Notes: generated from the letters alone by a model not told the origin. 64,000 nt of DNA from Trissonchulus latispiculum (GCA_030248195.1 JASAND010000814.1:48342-112341); one strand, 5' to 3'; positions 31,400 to 43,304 are shown, counted from the stretch's first letter. Numbers and translations are program-made.

Positions 31400-32201
31400 G
31401 GCTTAGTCTGACTTGGGCCACATCTGAATTGGGCCACAAATTTGATTGGCTGAAATTAACACAGCTCTGACCAATCAAAATCTGTTGCATGTGTCTAGTA
31501 GACTCTGCCTACTTGAATGAACGCGTAAGGGGATTATATAAGACAAATTTTGGAAAATATACAAGATTTTGGAAACTACAAAATTAGAAAGTATTGAAAT
31601 TTTACAAACTGTACAAAATTGGACATATGTCAATATTTCTTACGTAGGCTGCTTTCCCTCCGAAAAATAAAACTAATGTTGCACTGAACAGACTAATTAT
31701 GCAATTAAAAAAGAAATTAATTTGCGCCGTAATTTGGACTATTTGTCTGTTTTGAGTCATTTGACTCCAGGAATTATTGAAAATTAGTTTGGGTTTGTGT
31801 TTTCGTGAATTTTGAATAATTTTAAATAATGAAGCCGTTTTGCAATTTTTTATTTAGAATTGTTGATTTGACATTGAATGTGAAAGATGATTGTTGAAAA
31901 TTTGTTAAATAATTTGTTAATTTTGCGATAATGTGTCAACATTTTTACCAATTTCTATACCTGTTATTTTTGTTCCCACGTTTATGATACATAAGCATTT
32001 TCATAACTGTTTCATTTCCTAGAAAAACAAAATTTACATCAGCGCTACAGTATGACTTTTATCTGACGTGTTTGAAATGGGCGGAGTTTAGCAATTTGAA
32101 AAAGGGGCGGAGTTTAGCAATTTGAATGACAGACTTAGACTCGAATTTAACCAATAGAAATTTGTGGCCCAGTTCAGACGTGGCCCAAGTCAGAATAAAC
32201 C
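31400..32201. mobile_element. Inverted-repeat element, 802 bp, GGNTTANTCTGACTTGGG ends
   Basis: Left GGCTTAGTCTGACTTGGGCC and right GGCCCAAGTCAGAATAAACC are inverted, continuing through TGGGCCACAAATT. The exact duplication CATGCAAT flanks it (31392-31399 and 32202-32209). It has the same GG start and 8-bp duplication as 23902-24337 and 29325-30470. No transposase. Confidence 0.92.
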
Positions 32202-32854
32202 CATGCAATTTGGCAGTTTAAGAAGTATCAAACACATATACATTATGTATATATGCATTATATATAAACATATATACTGTATTTTATAGTTAGGACAACA
32301 AACATAAAACACCAGTCCTAGAAATTGCTGTAGGACTAGTCTCTCTAATTAATAACTAACCAGATATTAATACAGGTGGAAAAAGTTTTCTATAATCTTT
32401 CGTTTTAGTATGAATGGAATGTCAGAATTTGCCTTATCAAACAAATAGCTTCAGACAAACTCACCTGCCTTTCATTATGGATGGATAAAGCTAAAATAAC
32501 TGAAATATTTCTCATAACATCACCTGCTATAATTCCAACTCACGGACTGAAAAGCTAGCAAAATATGATGTTTTAGATACAGTAGCATTTTGCAACAATA
32601 TCTCGTATGGCTGTCTTGTACTATATCGCGTTTGCTGTCGATTTCAGGTCGGATCTGGACGGTCGGCTACACAAGCAGTTCTGGATCGCCTGGTAACGAC
32701 ATCTGTACCTAGCGGTACGTTAACTACCCTTTGAAGTCATCAGTGAACACAGCAAATCCGCGGTCAAAAATATGTAGAAAGAGTAGTCAAATTCTGCAAA
32801 TGCTTGGTCATACACTTATCCCTTTGCTGAAATTTTGTCATGACAAGCTGTAAC
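32202..32854. other. Unassigned AT-rich stretch
   Basis: Nothing beyond short open frames and a TATATA-rich patch near 32240-32280. Confidence 0.4.
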
Positions 32855-33280
32855 CAAGAGTGCATAATTGCACTGTATATTAGAAGAAGAGTAAGCCACT
32901 AGAGGGCTTCTCTTCTTGGCATTGCGTAACGGTGCTCCGACCACAATACGCGAATGTTCCCCCGTTTGGTGGGGGGGTCGACAAGCATACCCCCTCCCCG
33001 TTTGGTGGGGGGTATGCAAAAAAGGTCCCCGTTTGGTGGGGGGGTATGCAAAAGGGGTCTCCGTTTGGTGGGGGGGTAGGCAGAAGGGGGTCCCCGTTTG
33101 GGGGGGGGGGTCGCCAAGTCAGGCTAAAATTGGCTGAATCTGATTGGCTGTTGGCGACCCCCCCACCAAACGGGGGAACATTCGCGTATTGTGGTCGGAG
33201 CACCGTTACGCAATGCCAAGAAGAGGAGCCCTCTAGTGGCTTACTCTTCTTCTTATATATAGTGCAATTATGCACTCTTG
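32855..33280. mobile_element. CAAGAGTGC element copy 1, with CCCCGTTTGGTGGGG arrays
   Basis: Long inverted ends start CAAGAGTGCATAATTGCAC and extend about 110 bp; CTGTAAC flanks both sides (32848-32854 and 33281-33287). Inside are tandem ~30-bp units with CCCCGTTTGGTGGGG on the left and one inverted unit on the right. A second copy is at 57720-58324. Apparent Gly- or Pro-rich ORFs here are products of the G/C runs. Confidence 0.92.
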
Positions 33281-33287
33281 CTGTAAC

Positions 33288-33889
33288 TGTAGGCAGTATA
33301 AGAGCAACATAAGACCAGCTGGCCCCATCTTTAATGCTGTCGAAGTATTGCTTTGTCTAAGGATTATGTAGCTTTGCCCGAAAAAACTCAAACTGGAAAC
33401 GAACCAGGGCTGCTAGAAACCGAAATAGGACTCACCGGAGCTATAAATACATTAAATACTACGACTGTAGAACATTACATACATACCAGGTAGGTGCTCT
33501 GTACATACAAGAGGTGTATTATAACTTATTAACTGACTCGACTGACATTTACATGTGTTTGAAATGTAAATTGTAAAAATTCCGTAGTTCAAGTCCTAGA
33601 CATGACAAAAAAGTCAATTCCAGTAACTTGAGATGTGATTCTATAGGATGGGGCTGATTTAAAATATAAAAACCATCCTAATTCGGATCAGAGAAAATTA
33701 TTGACACAAGTAAAGGTGGCGATTCTCTTGGGCACATATTGTTGGTTGACGGCTCAAATCAAGAGAAAATTTGATAATACTTTCTAAAATAAGTTCCTTT
33801 AGCGTTCAGACACCCTTTGTGCAACCCTGTGTCAAAACTTCGACAATTTCGTTCCGGACAGTTTTTTCTGACAGTTAGACAATAGCTAC
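33288..33889. other. Unassigned stretch left of the nested transposon cluster
   Basis: No gene is supported. CCTGGTTCGTTTCC on the minus strand near 33400 resembles a pol III B box and may be a SINE trace. Confidence 0.3.
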
Positions 33890-34105
33890 ATAGCTATCAT
33901 ACATGTGCTTGGGGGGTTGGGGGCAGAGTTGGAAGGTGGACGCGGGTACCCCCGGGTACCCGCGGGTACCCGCCAGTGTTGGCATCTGGGATGGGATCCC
34001 ATGGGATCCCATGGGATGGGATGGGATGGGATGGGATTGAAAACTCATCCCATGTGGGATCAGTGGGATTTTGTGGGATCATTTTGTCTTACAATGCCTT
34101 CAAAC

Positions 34106-35474
34106 CAGGGTTTTTTTTGGTTTTCGGATTTGCGTCAACCTTGCGTCCCGCTAAACTCAAGTTGCGTCCCGTTAAGAAATTTTGCGTCCAGGCAGAATTC
34201 TTGTTTTAGCGTGTTTTTAAGTGCAAATATTGTTTTATTTATGAAAATTTCGATAATTTCTTTAGTGCATAGCTATTTAGACTATTTAGAAAGCTGATGC
34301 TGCTTAACAGTAATGCACGATTACAGGATCACCTACCTACCTAGAATATAGATATGTGCAACATACACGGCGGGGGGGTCTGGGGGGCGGAGCCCCCAGA
34401 AGTTGAAGAATTTTTTGAAATTACAGAATAATCCGTAATGGAAATGTTTAAAAAGATTTTATTTGGCGTCTGTTGCAGAACTTAGTAATTTTCGATTGTA
34501 TGTATTGGTGATCCTTGACAGCAGGATTATTGCAAATAAGCACCGGGGGGTCTGGGGGGCGGAGTCCCCCAGAAGTTGGAGATTTTTTGAAATTACGGAT
34601 TAAATCCGTTGTGGAAATGTTTAAAAAGGTTAATTTGGCAACTGTTACATCTATTCTAACTAATGCTCCTAACGCTAATGCATTTTTGTGTTAATTGCAT
34701 CTGTGAATTCTTGAATTTTGAATAAAGTCAGTATAAAGTCAATAGAGAAGCGTGTATGCTCCGTGCAGCATTATTCAACGGCAAAACAGTGAAGCATTTG
34801 TAAATACTATTAACTTTAGTTACGATAAATTGATAGTGAATTGGTCGTACATAGGCCTTTTGTATTTGAAAATTTTAGAAAAATGGTAATCTTGCATTAT
34901 TTCAATCAAATTGCCATTTGTGAATTTCTTGCGAAAAACGTTTTTTAGAAGAACCAAAAAATTTGGATATTCTGCTTCTGCTACAGTTGCAAATTTTGTT
35001 AATCTCTGGGTTTTACTTTAGTACTACTCTTGATTCTGCCTGACATGTTGAATGAGAACAATATAGATGTATAAATATATATATATATATATAAATGTAT
35101 ATAAATGCACCTAGTAAATGTATTTATTGAAGTGAAATTCACGAGTTCGAAAAGATCTGATATATATGGATGCAAGTAGACAACAACTTAACAAATGACA
35201 TTGAGTAACATTGACATTGAGGCATGCCTTGCGCCTTGGCATTCCATGACAAAGTGGGAAACAGCGGGGGTCTGGGGGCGGAGCCCCCAGGACCCGAAGA
35301 AATTTTTGGAAAAAACGGAAAAATTGGTACTGGAAACATTTAAAATTTTTACTCTTACAAAAGTGAATTTTCTCCCGAAATAATGTTGCGTCTAGCTTGC
35401 GTCCCGCTAAAATTTCATTGTGTCCAGATAAGAAACTTTGCGTCCAGACGCACATCTGGACGCAAAAAACCCTG
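34106..35474. mobile_element. Nest level 4a: hAT-like element with TTGCGTCCCG arrays
   Basis: Ends CAGGGTTTTTTTT and AAAAAACCCTG; the exact duplication CTTCAAAC lies at 34098-34105 and 35475-35482. The subterminal words are TTGCGTCCCGCTAA and TTTGCGTCCAG on both sides. It contains three related blocks starting GGGGTCTGGGGGGCGGAG (about 34375, 34550 and 35266). Confidence 0.95.
34370..34655. repeat. Direct repeat of a GGGGTCTGGGGGGCGGAG block
   Basis: Two blocks about 175 bp apart share GGGGTCTGGGGGGCGGAG, CCCCCAGAAGTTG, TTTTTTGAAATTAC and GGAAATGTTTAAAAAG. A third, weaker block is at 35262-35375. The word GGGGGCGGAGCCCCC is itself palindromic and variants of it occur in several unrelated elements of the window. 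Confidence 0.75.
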
Positions 35475-35579
35475 CTTCAAACACCGTCTCCAAATTTTGA
35501 AAAATGCAATATTTTAGTAAATTTGGCATAAAAATGTCTGTTCAATTTCATGATTGGCGTTTTTATGACTAGGTACGAG

Positions 35580-37300
35580 TAGGGTTGCGCCGGGGCCGTG
35601 TAACGGGGCCGGGGCCCGGGCCGGGCCGGGGCCGGGCCGGCCCCGTTTCGGCCCGGCCCCGCAAAATTTTTTAACGGCCCGGCCCCGGCCCGGCCCCGTT
35701 GACTTTGGGGCCCGGGCCCGTTACACGGCCCCGGCGGCCCCGTGGGCCCCGACGGCCCCGTAAGCCCCGGCGGCAACGTGGGCCCCGTCGGGCCGTCAGG
35801 ACGTATATAACACACTTTATTATATATTTTCTGCTGTGCATATGGCTATTTCTTGATGTATGTAGTAGTGATATTTCAGGCAGCCTTTTTATTTCAGTTT
35901 CAGGCGGTTGCTCGTCGGAATTTCATATTCAAATTCAGTTTCAGTTTCAGGACTAATTTTATCTGATTTTCAGTTTCCGTTTCAGGTCTCATTTTATTTG
36001 ATTTTCAGTTTCAGACGGTTGCTCATAGAAACTTCAAATTCAGATTCAGTTTCAGGTCTCATCCAAATAAATTTCAGTTTCAGTTTCAGTTTTAGGTGCT
36101 GAACCTGAAATACGTCCTGACTGAAAATATTTTCAGTTTCAGTTTCAGGTGCTGAAACATCACTAGTATATGTAGCACAGCACACAATTCTCTGTAACGT
36201 GACGTTGTGCCAGCCACAGATGGACACGGGACGAAATTTTTCGGCCCGCCCCTCCGGCCCCGAACTAAATTTGCTTGTTCCGTCCCGCGGGATATCGTAG
36301 TCCCGCAAATTTTTGATAAATCTTATTCCGCAAAATCCCGCATAATTTGTAATTATCTAATTAATTAAAAATAATAATGATTAAGTAATTCCTGCAAACT
36401 TTCGAGATATAAAAAACTTTCTGTTTTACAATGCTTCACGTTCCCTACAATGCAAACTTATTTTGAACTATTTACAAATTAAAATTAGAAAACCAATTTT
36501 AGATTATTATTTTGCGCGAAACGATCGCGAAATGATTGACTTGTCACTAGTTATTTCTTTCGATATCGAACTGAAATTATTTTTAAAATACCTAAGTAAA
36601 GGTTTCTGATTTCTTAGCAGGCGCTGGTCTTCCCTTCCCTTAGCATACAAAATAACAAAGTAGCACAATTACAGTATTTGGTTCAGCAATACAACCTACG
36701 TTCTTCCTACTTCATTCCAAATTATGGAAAAGCCAAACATTTATTGTAATTTCATGATTCGCCTGTCAAACGCTAACTACTTAATTCCCAAATGCACCTA
36801 TGTGTAGCTCCTAAGCAACACTGGTGCTCAAAACTCCGCAACCGCTTTGATTGCTGACAGGCAAAGACTGCGTGTAGGCTGTCAGTTCTGCTGCTTAAAT
36901 ATTGTATAAACCTAATTTACATAGTTTGAGCACAAAAATCTTGCCTAAGCTGTGCTGAAGATAGGACATATAGAGAAATGACTCACAATGTACTAAACAT
37001 AGGATCCGAATGAAGCATAAAGACTGCCAGTATGAGGTATATTGCCAAAACTCTTGCAAAGGGGTAAGCAAAAGGCTGTTAAATGAAGTCTGGGGACGCT
37101 GGGGCCGTCGGGGCCGCCGGGGCCGTGTAACAGGGCCGGGGCCGGGGCCATGTAACGGGGCCGGGGCCGGGGCCGTGTAACGGGGCCGGGGCCTGGGGCC
37201 GGGCCCGGGCCGGGCCGGGCCCGGGCCCGGCCCGGCCCCGCACTTTGGGAAGGCCCCGGCTCGGCCCCGGCCCCGTAATTTCGCTAACGGCGCAACCCTA
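35580..37300. mobile_element. Nest level 4b: hAT-like element with GGGGCCGGGGCC arrays
   Basis: Ends TAGGGTTGCGCC and GGCGCAACCCTA are inverted; the exact duplication GGTACGAG lies at 35572-35579 and 37301-37308. Both ends carry extreme GC arrays of GGGGCCGGG words in an otherwise AT-rich 1.7 kb. A trace of TCCCGC-type subterminal repeat near 36225-36345 may be another broken element. Confidence 0.95.
35866..36165. mobile_element. Nest level 5: hAT-like element with TTTCAGTTTCAG arrays
   Basis: Ends TAGTGATATTTCAGGC and CTGAAACATCACTA; the interior is almost entirely TTTCAG words. The flanks GTATGTAG and GTATATGTAG agree apart from two bases, so the duplication is imperfect. Same family as 41286-42349. 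Confidence 0.8.
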
Positions 37301-37329
37301 GGTACGAGCAAAGCAAAGCATGGAGCTCT

Positions 37330-39281
37330 TTAAGGTGGTGGTATCGCTTTGTGTAAATGTAACCTTACAGGATCCAATTTTTATGATGCACGTTGATGAA
37401 ACTTTCCAAATATGGTGCTCTTTAACATTCTAGGACCAGTCTCGAATTTTTAGATGAACAAATCTTTGGTTTTTTCCAATATTCTCTCAGGTCGTTATCG
37501 ATACACGTGATTGGTTGATATAAATGGAAAAGGATCACCGAAATGAATATTTTAGCTTTTACGACCTTTGAGCTATGTTAAGCTAGCAGTTAAGGGGGGC
37601 CATGATGAAAAATTTTTAGGTCACGGATTTCGTTCATTTTCTCACATAAACTAACCACATATCGTGCATATCAAGTTCAAATTTTGAGTTCTTCGTTCAG
37701 TTCTCCCATCAACCCATCAACTGTGTGCCATTTGAATATGAGCGAGTACGAGAGTTTTGCAGTCAGTTGAAGCAAATTTTCGCAGGTCAGTCAACTTCAA
37801 GATATAAAATAAATAATTTATAATAATATATAATATAAATAATATAATATATTATAATTATAATAATATAATATAATATAAAATAATTTATAAAATGAAT
37901 AAATATATTGAAATGCAAAAATATGCAATTTTGCAACATAGCCTGGTCGCAAAATGCCTCTCTGTAAAAATCAGAAATTTTCACAATTTTACAGAAAAAA
38001 TTCATTTCTGCGCCAAAAAATCTCTAGACTAGCAAAGGATTCCAAGCAACATTGGGTATCGTTTGAAACCTTTATACCTGTACTGTGCCACTGTGGATTT
38101 AGAATTTTTAGTTAGGACCTCTAGTTTTTTTATAATCTGCAGCTAAACAAAACTTAATGACCCTCATTTTTGGTCACCAAAAGCGACCGAATTTAGCGAC
38201 TTTCGGCAGTTCGCTAACTTCACAAATTAATTAAAATTTTTTGAAGACCTGATTCAAAATTCTACTTCCACAGTGACACAGTATCTGCTTAGAGTTTTAA
38301 AACTATACAAATGTTACCCACAATCTTACATCAGTTTCGAGTATAATTATAATCGGCGAATTATAATCGACACTTTTTCGATTTCCTACTTCGACACAGC
38401 AGACCTCTGCTTGGAGGTGAATTTTTCCCGTAGTGCCACACCCCAGTTGCTTTCGTGATGAGGAGCAGTACTATATATATCAAAGTTTGCACTGGGTCCA
38501 CGGTATGGCACTGAATAATTGCATATCGCAATTACCCGAGACGTAGGCAAGGCTAGGGGGAATTTTGTCAACAACCGGAGGAGATGAGACTTAAATTTTA
38601 TATTATTTTATTTATTTTATTTTAATTTTACACAACCTTTGAGCTATCTCTTGTGTGGCCAAATCAATATAAGCCAAAACGATTTTGGGGGTTAAAAAAC
38701 GACCATTTTTGAGGAAATCAGTTTTGTAAAATCCAAATTCACTGCCAAATCTTACGGAGAATTTGGAATTATTTATACTCAATCGATTATCGCTTTACTT
38801 TCTACTCAATTTATACAATCAAATTGCACATTTTATTAATGCCTTAGCGGGAGTTCGTTGCTTTAAGCTAGAGATTTGGTCGACAAACGTATATATTTGG
38901 CAAAACTGCGATCATTTTATTTTAAACATCAATTTCTCAAAAACTACCTCATGGATTCGCGTAAGCTATGGCAGAAGAAAAAAGACCTGTTGAGCCAACT
39001 GCCAAATCCATAAAATTTCCTTCGACCGACATGTCCTTCTGATCATGGCTCGGAAAATTTTTGCCCCTTTCTATAATTTTGAAAGATCGATACTCAAAGT
39101 TTGATGGTCTATATTTAGTTAGTATGTCAAAAAAATTTTGCTGGTTTTTTGCAAAATTTTGCTTTTTCGTATTTACTGATTATAAGCTTTAATACGGTGT
39201 GTCAAATTTTTCCAACTCGCAAAATTGCGAAAGTTTATTGCGTTTCAAAATTCCCCTCACAAAAGGATACCACCACATTAA
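37330..39281. mobile_element. Nest level 4c: TTAA-flanked element with GGTGGTGGTATC ends
   Basis: TTAAGGTGGTGGTATCGC at the left is matched by GGATACCACCACATTAA at the right. It carries a diverged repeat with a conserved reading frame (38395-38575). No transposase. Confidence 0.8.
38395..38575 (-). repeat. Dispersed repeat with conserved frame, copy 2 (related to 1404-1720)
   Basis: Shares TAGTGCCACACCCCAGT and GGCACTGAATAATTGC with the first copy. The minus strand translates to AICNYSVP and ESNWGVALREK. It lies inside the TTAA element, which shows that at least this copy was carried by or inserted into a transposon. Confidence 0.5.
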
Positions 39282-39477
39282 GACCTTACGACAATATTAA
39301 AATTTCAATGCTACAGCGATTGTATGTACGGTCAAATACCGAAAGTGGGATTATATGGGATTGGAAAAAGCCAGTTCGAACAAATGGGATGGGATGGGAC
39401 GGCGAATTTGAAAATCTGGTGGGATGGGATGGGATGGGATCAGAGAATTCGTCCCATTTGCCAACTCTGGTACCCGC

Positions 39478-41277
39478 GGGTCCAGTGGACATGGACAGAG
39501 GATTTGTCCACGTGGACAAACGTGGACAAATGTGGACAAAATTTTCGTCACCCGTTTTTTATAAAAAGCGTTAAAATTCACCTAACTTTATATAATCGTT
39601 TTTATATTGGCCATTTTTAGTTTTCCATTGTTGTTTTATATTGTGCTGGCGTCGTGACTTTTTAGCTTTGCTGACCCCATTTCTTTTAAAATCGCTTTAG
39701 TACTGTACACCTGCAGGCGTTGGTGTGATTATATGATACTTGATGTTTGCTATGAAAAGGAACCATAATAAACTTATTTTCTTTTACAAAATTACAATGC
39801 TTGAGGTGCTGGCTCGGGTTCGCGTGGGCGTTTTTGGGCTTTAAAAGCGCAATTGTCGTTGAAATTTATTCAAATTTGCTACAATTACATCGTTTAGCCT
39901 ATAAAACATTTTAGAAAAGTCGCGGTGGAACATTTGCGTTTTTAGAGAAATTCGATTAAATCCGCCATAGCTTCCACTGCGGCCGCCCTATCGGCCAAAC
40001 ATATGGTTATTCAAATCCTCTCAACAATACCTACTTTGCTCTTGAGTCTTGAGAGTATTTTTCGATTCCTTACAATTTAAAATTTCCATTACGAGAAATA
40101 CGCGTCCAAACTTGAAAATTTTGATAAAAATCAGACAAAAATTTACATTTCTCTCAACATCTTGAGCTTATTTAATCATTTAATCACCATTAGACGATTT
40201 CAAAAAAGCCCTCAGGAATACGTTTCTTTTGAAGCCTGGGCTGGTCGCTTTTCTTAAGCTTTGCCACACTTCGAGAAATCCACGATCAAAAATTGTTTTC
40301 TTGTTATCGTTGTTGTTTAGCAACAAAAGTTGTTTAAATTTTATTGATATTTAAATAACAAAAATTAAAAGTTTGAAAGCCAATTTATTACAGGGATTTT
40401 TCTTTATTGCAGGGGAGGAATGGGGTAAATTCCAAGTCGAAATTTCGGCCACCTACCACTCATCTCAAAGAACCTATCATCAAGTTTTATTGAAAATCTA
40501 GCTATTGTGTTTTTAGGGTATTGTTTTTCGCACTTTTAAAACTACAAAAAACTTAAAAACACAAAACTTTTAGCTGAAGAAGCAAATTCTTATTCATTTT
40601 AGTGATGTTTTAAGTTTTTTCGAAAAAATTTTGTGCCTAGGAGCAATGATTTCATACATGTGTGCTTGATTTCGACTCAGCGTTGCCAATACCAGCCTTT
40701 AGTAGAGCAATCATTAAGCATTACACTTTTAAATTCCATTATATATACTCGTAAATTTAGACATGTTTTGACATTTTTATATCTACCAATTTTGAGTGTA
40801 TATCATAACTTCTTACTTTGGAAAAGTAAAGGTTTTCTGACCTGATTTTTCGGGATTTTTGAAAATTCTCAAAGTCTGGAAGGTGCCACTCCCCAGATCT
40901 CCCGCCATTGAATATTTTCGGAAGACATTTATAAGTAATTTGAATTTAATTAATTTTATTTAATTTATTTATTTAATTAATAACTAATTTGAAATATCAT
41001 TGTGTGCGAAGAGAAAAGCAAGACATGTTCCAAAAATGTTGTTTCTTTCTCCGGAACAGACGAAAACAATGTGCTACATATGGTGTTAAATGCTACAAAA
41101 ACCCATGAAAACTTGTTTATACTGCAAAAAAGTAAATTTCCATAGAAAACACCAGCTTTAAAGCACACTAAAAAGCAAAGTGTAATTCTGAAAAATCCTG
41201 GCTCTAATATAAAGTTAAAACTATATTACTAAAAGAAACCTTGTTTTGAAATGCAGGCACTAGTGGACAAAATTTAG
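39478..41277. other. Body of the level 2 hAT-like element
   Basis: Begins with GTGGACAAACGTGGACAAA-type subterminal words (39490-39545), then 1.7 kb of AT-rich DNA with no recognisable transposase or other gene. Confidence 0.5.
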
Positions 41278-41285
41278 AATCGTGG

Positions 41286-42349
41286 TAGTGATGTTTCAGG
41301 CGGCCCATTTATTTTCAGTTTCAGTTTCAGATTCAGTTTCAGGCCTGCGAATTGAGGAATTTCAGTTTCAGTTTCAGGCGGTTGCTCGTCGGAATTTCAG
41401 ATTCAGATTCAGTTTCAGTTTCAGGTCTCATTTTATCTGATTTTCAGTTTCAGTTTCAGGCGGTCGCTCGTCGGAATTTCAGATTCAGATTCAGTTTCAG
41501 TTTCAGGCCTCAATCAAATTATTTTCAGTTTCAGTTTCAGTTTCAGGCCTGGACTAAAATTTTATTTCTATATTTTTCACTACAAAAGTTTTAACTTTAA
41601 ACCTTATGGAACGTCTTAAAACACATTATTTTTAGTAGGTTGCGGGATAATCAGTAAAACTTCAGTTAAACTGGGTTAGTCAACAGTGACACTTTAGTTG
41701 AATGTATAAATAAAACATCTGTAAAATTTGTGACTGCTATGATCAGTTTTACGAGAATGGAATGTATCTAGGTATACCTACATAAATCTACTAGAAAATA
41801 TAAATTCATGTTGTGATACATAGAGTACAACTGCACAGCATTGCTTGCAATGTTTTAAATGCATATGTTCGAGCTGATAATATATAATTTCAGACAACAT
41901 ATCATCTGAAAATGGTATTTTCAGGCTAAGCGTAGTCTGAAATTGCAAGTTTCAGGCTAAGCGTTCTCTGAAATTACAAGTTTCAGGCTAAGCGTTGTCT
42001 GAAATTACTATTTTCAGTCTAAGCGTAGACCTAAATCAATTGATACTTTCAGGCTAAGCAAGAGCTGAAATTATTTTCAGATTCAGTGGTCGACTGAAAT
42101 TATTTCAGTTTCAGTTTCAGGCCTGTTTCCTTCAGAATTTCAGTTTCAGTTTCAGGCGGCAAATCAAAATAATTTCAGTTTCAGTTTCAGTTTTAGTTTC
42201 AGTCGTCGATTTTTTGCATTTCCAATTTCAGTTTCAGGCGTCGAGCTCTCCTATTTTGAGTTTCAGTTTCAGTTTTAGGTGCTGAAACTGAAATATGTAC
42301 TGACTGAAAATATTTTCAGTTTCAGTTTCAGGTGCCGGGAACATCACTA
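41286..42349. mobile_element. Nest level 3b: hAT-like element with TTTCAGTTTCAG arrays
   Basis: Ends TAGTGATGTTTCAGGC and CATCACTA; the flanks AATCGTGG (41278-41285) and AATCATGG (42350-42357) differ at one base. TTTCAG arrays occupy both ends, about 270 bp on the left and about 290 bp on the right, and a set of CAGGCTAAGCG units lies at about 41900-42070. Phe/Ser-only ORFs here are artefacts of the array. Confidence 0.9.
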
Positions 42350-42639
42350 AATCATGGACATGCGGGCATGTGCGGGCGGACGTGGACAAGACCTGCGTGG
42401 ACAAACGTGGACGTGGACACGGAAAATCTTGTCCACTTCCAACTCTGGTTGGGGGTGTTGTTATCCCCCCCATACCTGGAGCTCACCCCCCAGAGGGATC
42501 CCTCACCCCCCCCCCCCCCAGAATCCTGATTTTTCCGGTTTTTTGGGCATAAAACCGGCAAAATCCGGTTTTCCGGCGTCCCCCGGCCGCCGGTTCACCC
42601 CTCCTAGAACTTCCCCTCCTGTACATGTCTGATAGCTAT

Positions 42640-43105
42640 GATTATATTCATTCGAAAGATCCTAATATGCTCTACATTTAGCCTTTTAAAGTAACCTTCT
42701 AGTTTTTCGCTATTGTGAGATGTATATTAACAATTTTCTTATTTTGGCGTCAATACTTCTCATTTTTACAGAAATCAAATAATTCATTACTAGTTAGCTG
42801 CACAAGCCGTAAAATTAAACTGAAAGCGTGGATTTGAATGTCTCACAGAGGCCAATTATCGGAAGCATGGTCATCTTCCAATTGCTTCTATAGGCTACTA
42901 TCATACATACATATATACAAAATGTAGTTTCTACAAAGTCATGGCCAAATTTTTTCCAGCGATTGTGGAGAATTTGGTAATATGCGACCTAGACTGCTGC
43001 CACTTAGCACATGTGTTCTATACAAAAATACCCCGGGACCCTTTTTCAGTTGTTCCGATTGCTGCTGCCTAGCTATGTAAAGTAGTCGCGTTAAAACAAT
43101 ATCCA
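42640..43105. other. Unassigned stretch right of the nested cluster
   Basis: No gene or repeat is supported. Confidence 0.4.
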
Positions 43106-43109
43106 GGTT

Positions 43110-43300
43110 GTGCTTACATTTTAGCTAATCTCTCTATTACGAAGAGCGATTTCACACTAATTGAAAAGGATCCCCAGCTATTTGATAGAGATATCGAATG
43201 GTCTAACCGATATCTCACGAAAATATTTAATTCAGCCGGCAAAAAATCTGAAACACTTCTTCAAAAATCTGTTAAAAATTGCTTCAAAGCGCAAAATTAG
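43110..43300 (+). repeat. Dispersed repeat with an open frame (related to 16485-16700)
   Basis: The plus strand reads ILANLSITKSDF and DRDIEWSNRYLTKIF before a TAG near 43299. The frame is open over about 60 codons and aligns in nucleotide sequence with the minus strand of 16485-16700. It may be a fragment of a transposon-encoded protein; the family is not recognised. Confidence 0.45.
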
Positions 43301-43304
43301 TTTC

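Larger units (their letters stand above)
33974..39469. mobile_element. Nest level 3: hAT-like element with GGGATGGGAT arrays
   Basis: Ends CAGTGTTGGCA and TGCCAACTCTG are inverted with one difference; the exact duplication GTACCCGC lies at 33966-33973 and 39470-39477, taken from the subterminal array of the level 2 element. The subterminal repeats GGGATGGGATGGGAT occur at both ends. Confidence 0.93.
33924..42447. mobile_element. Nest level 2: hAT-like element with GGGTACCCGCGGG and GTGGACAAA arrays
   Basis: Ends CAGAGTTGGAAGGTGG and CCACTTCCAACTCTG are inverted; the exact duplication GTTGGGGG lies at 33916-33923 and 42448-42455. Its own sequence is 33924-33973, 39478-41285 and about 42358-42447, roughly 1.95 kb without later insertions. 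No transposase was recognised. Confidence 0.93.
33898..42631. mobile_element. Nest level 1: MITE of the CATACATGTGC family split by later insertions
   Basis: The left 26 bp (CATACATGTGCTTGGGG...) and the right part (42448-42631, ending CCTGTACATGTCTG) form one ~210 bp MITE like those at 3936 and 6080. The exact duplication ATAGCTAT flanks it at 33890-33897 and 42632-42639. Everything between is later insertion. Confidence 0.93.

Noticed and set aside
32880..33312. Gly/Trp- or Pro-rich open frames on both strands
   Set aside because: They are translations of the CCCCGTTTGGTGGGG array; the same artefact recurs at 57745-58280 in the second copy.
35908..36308. Phe-Ser/Lys-Leu repeat open frames
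   Set aside because: Products of the TTTCAG array of hAT-like elements; also at 41352-41594.
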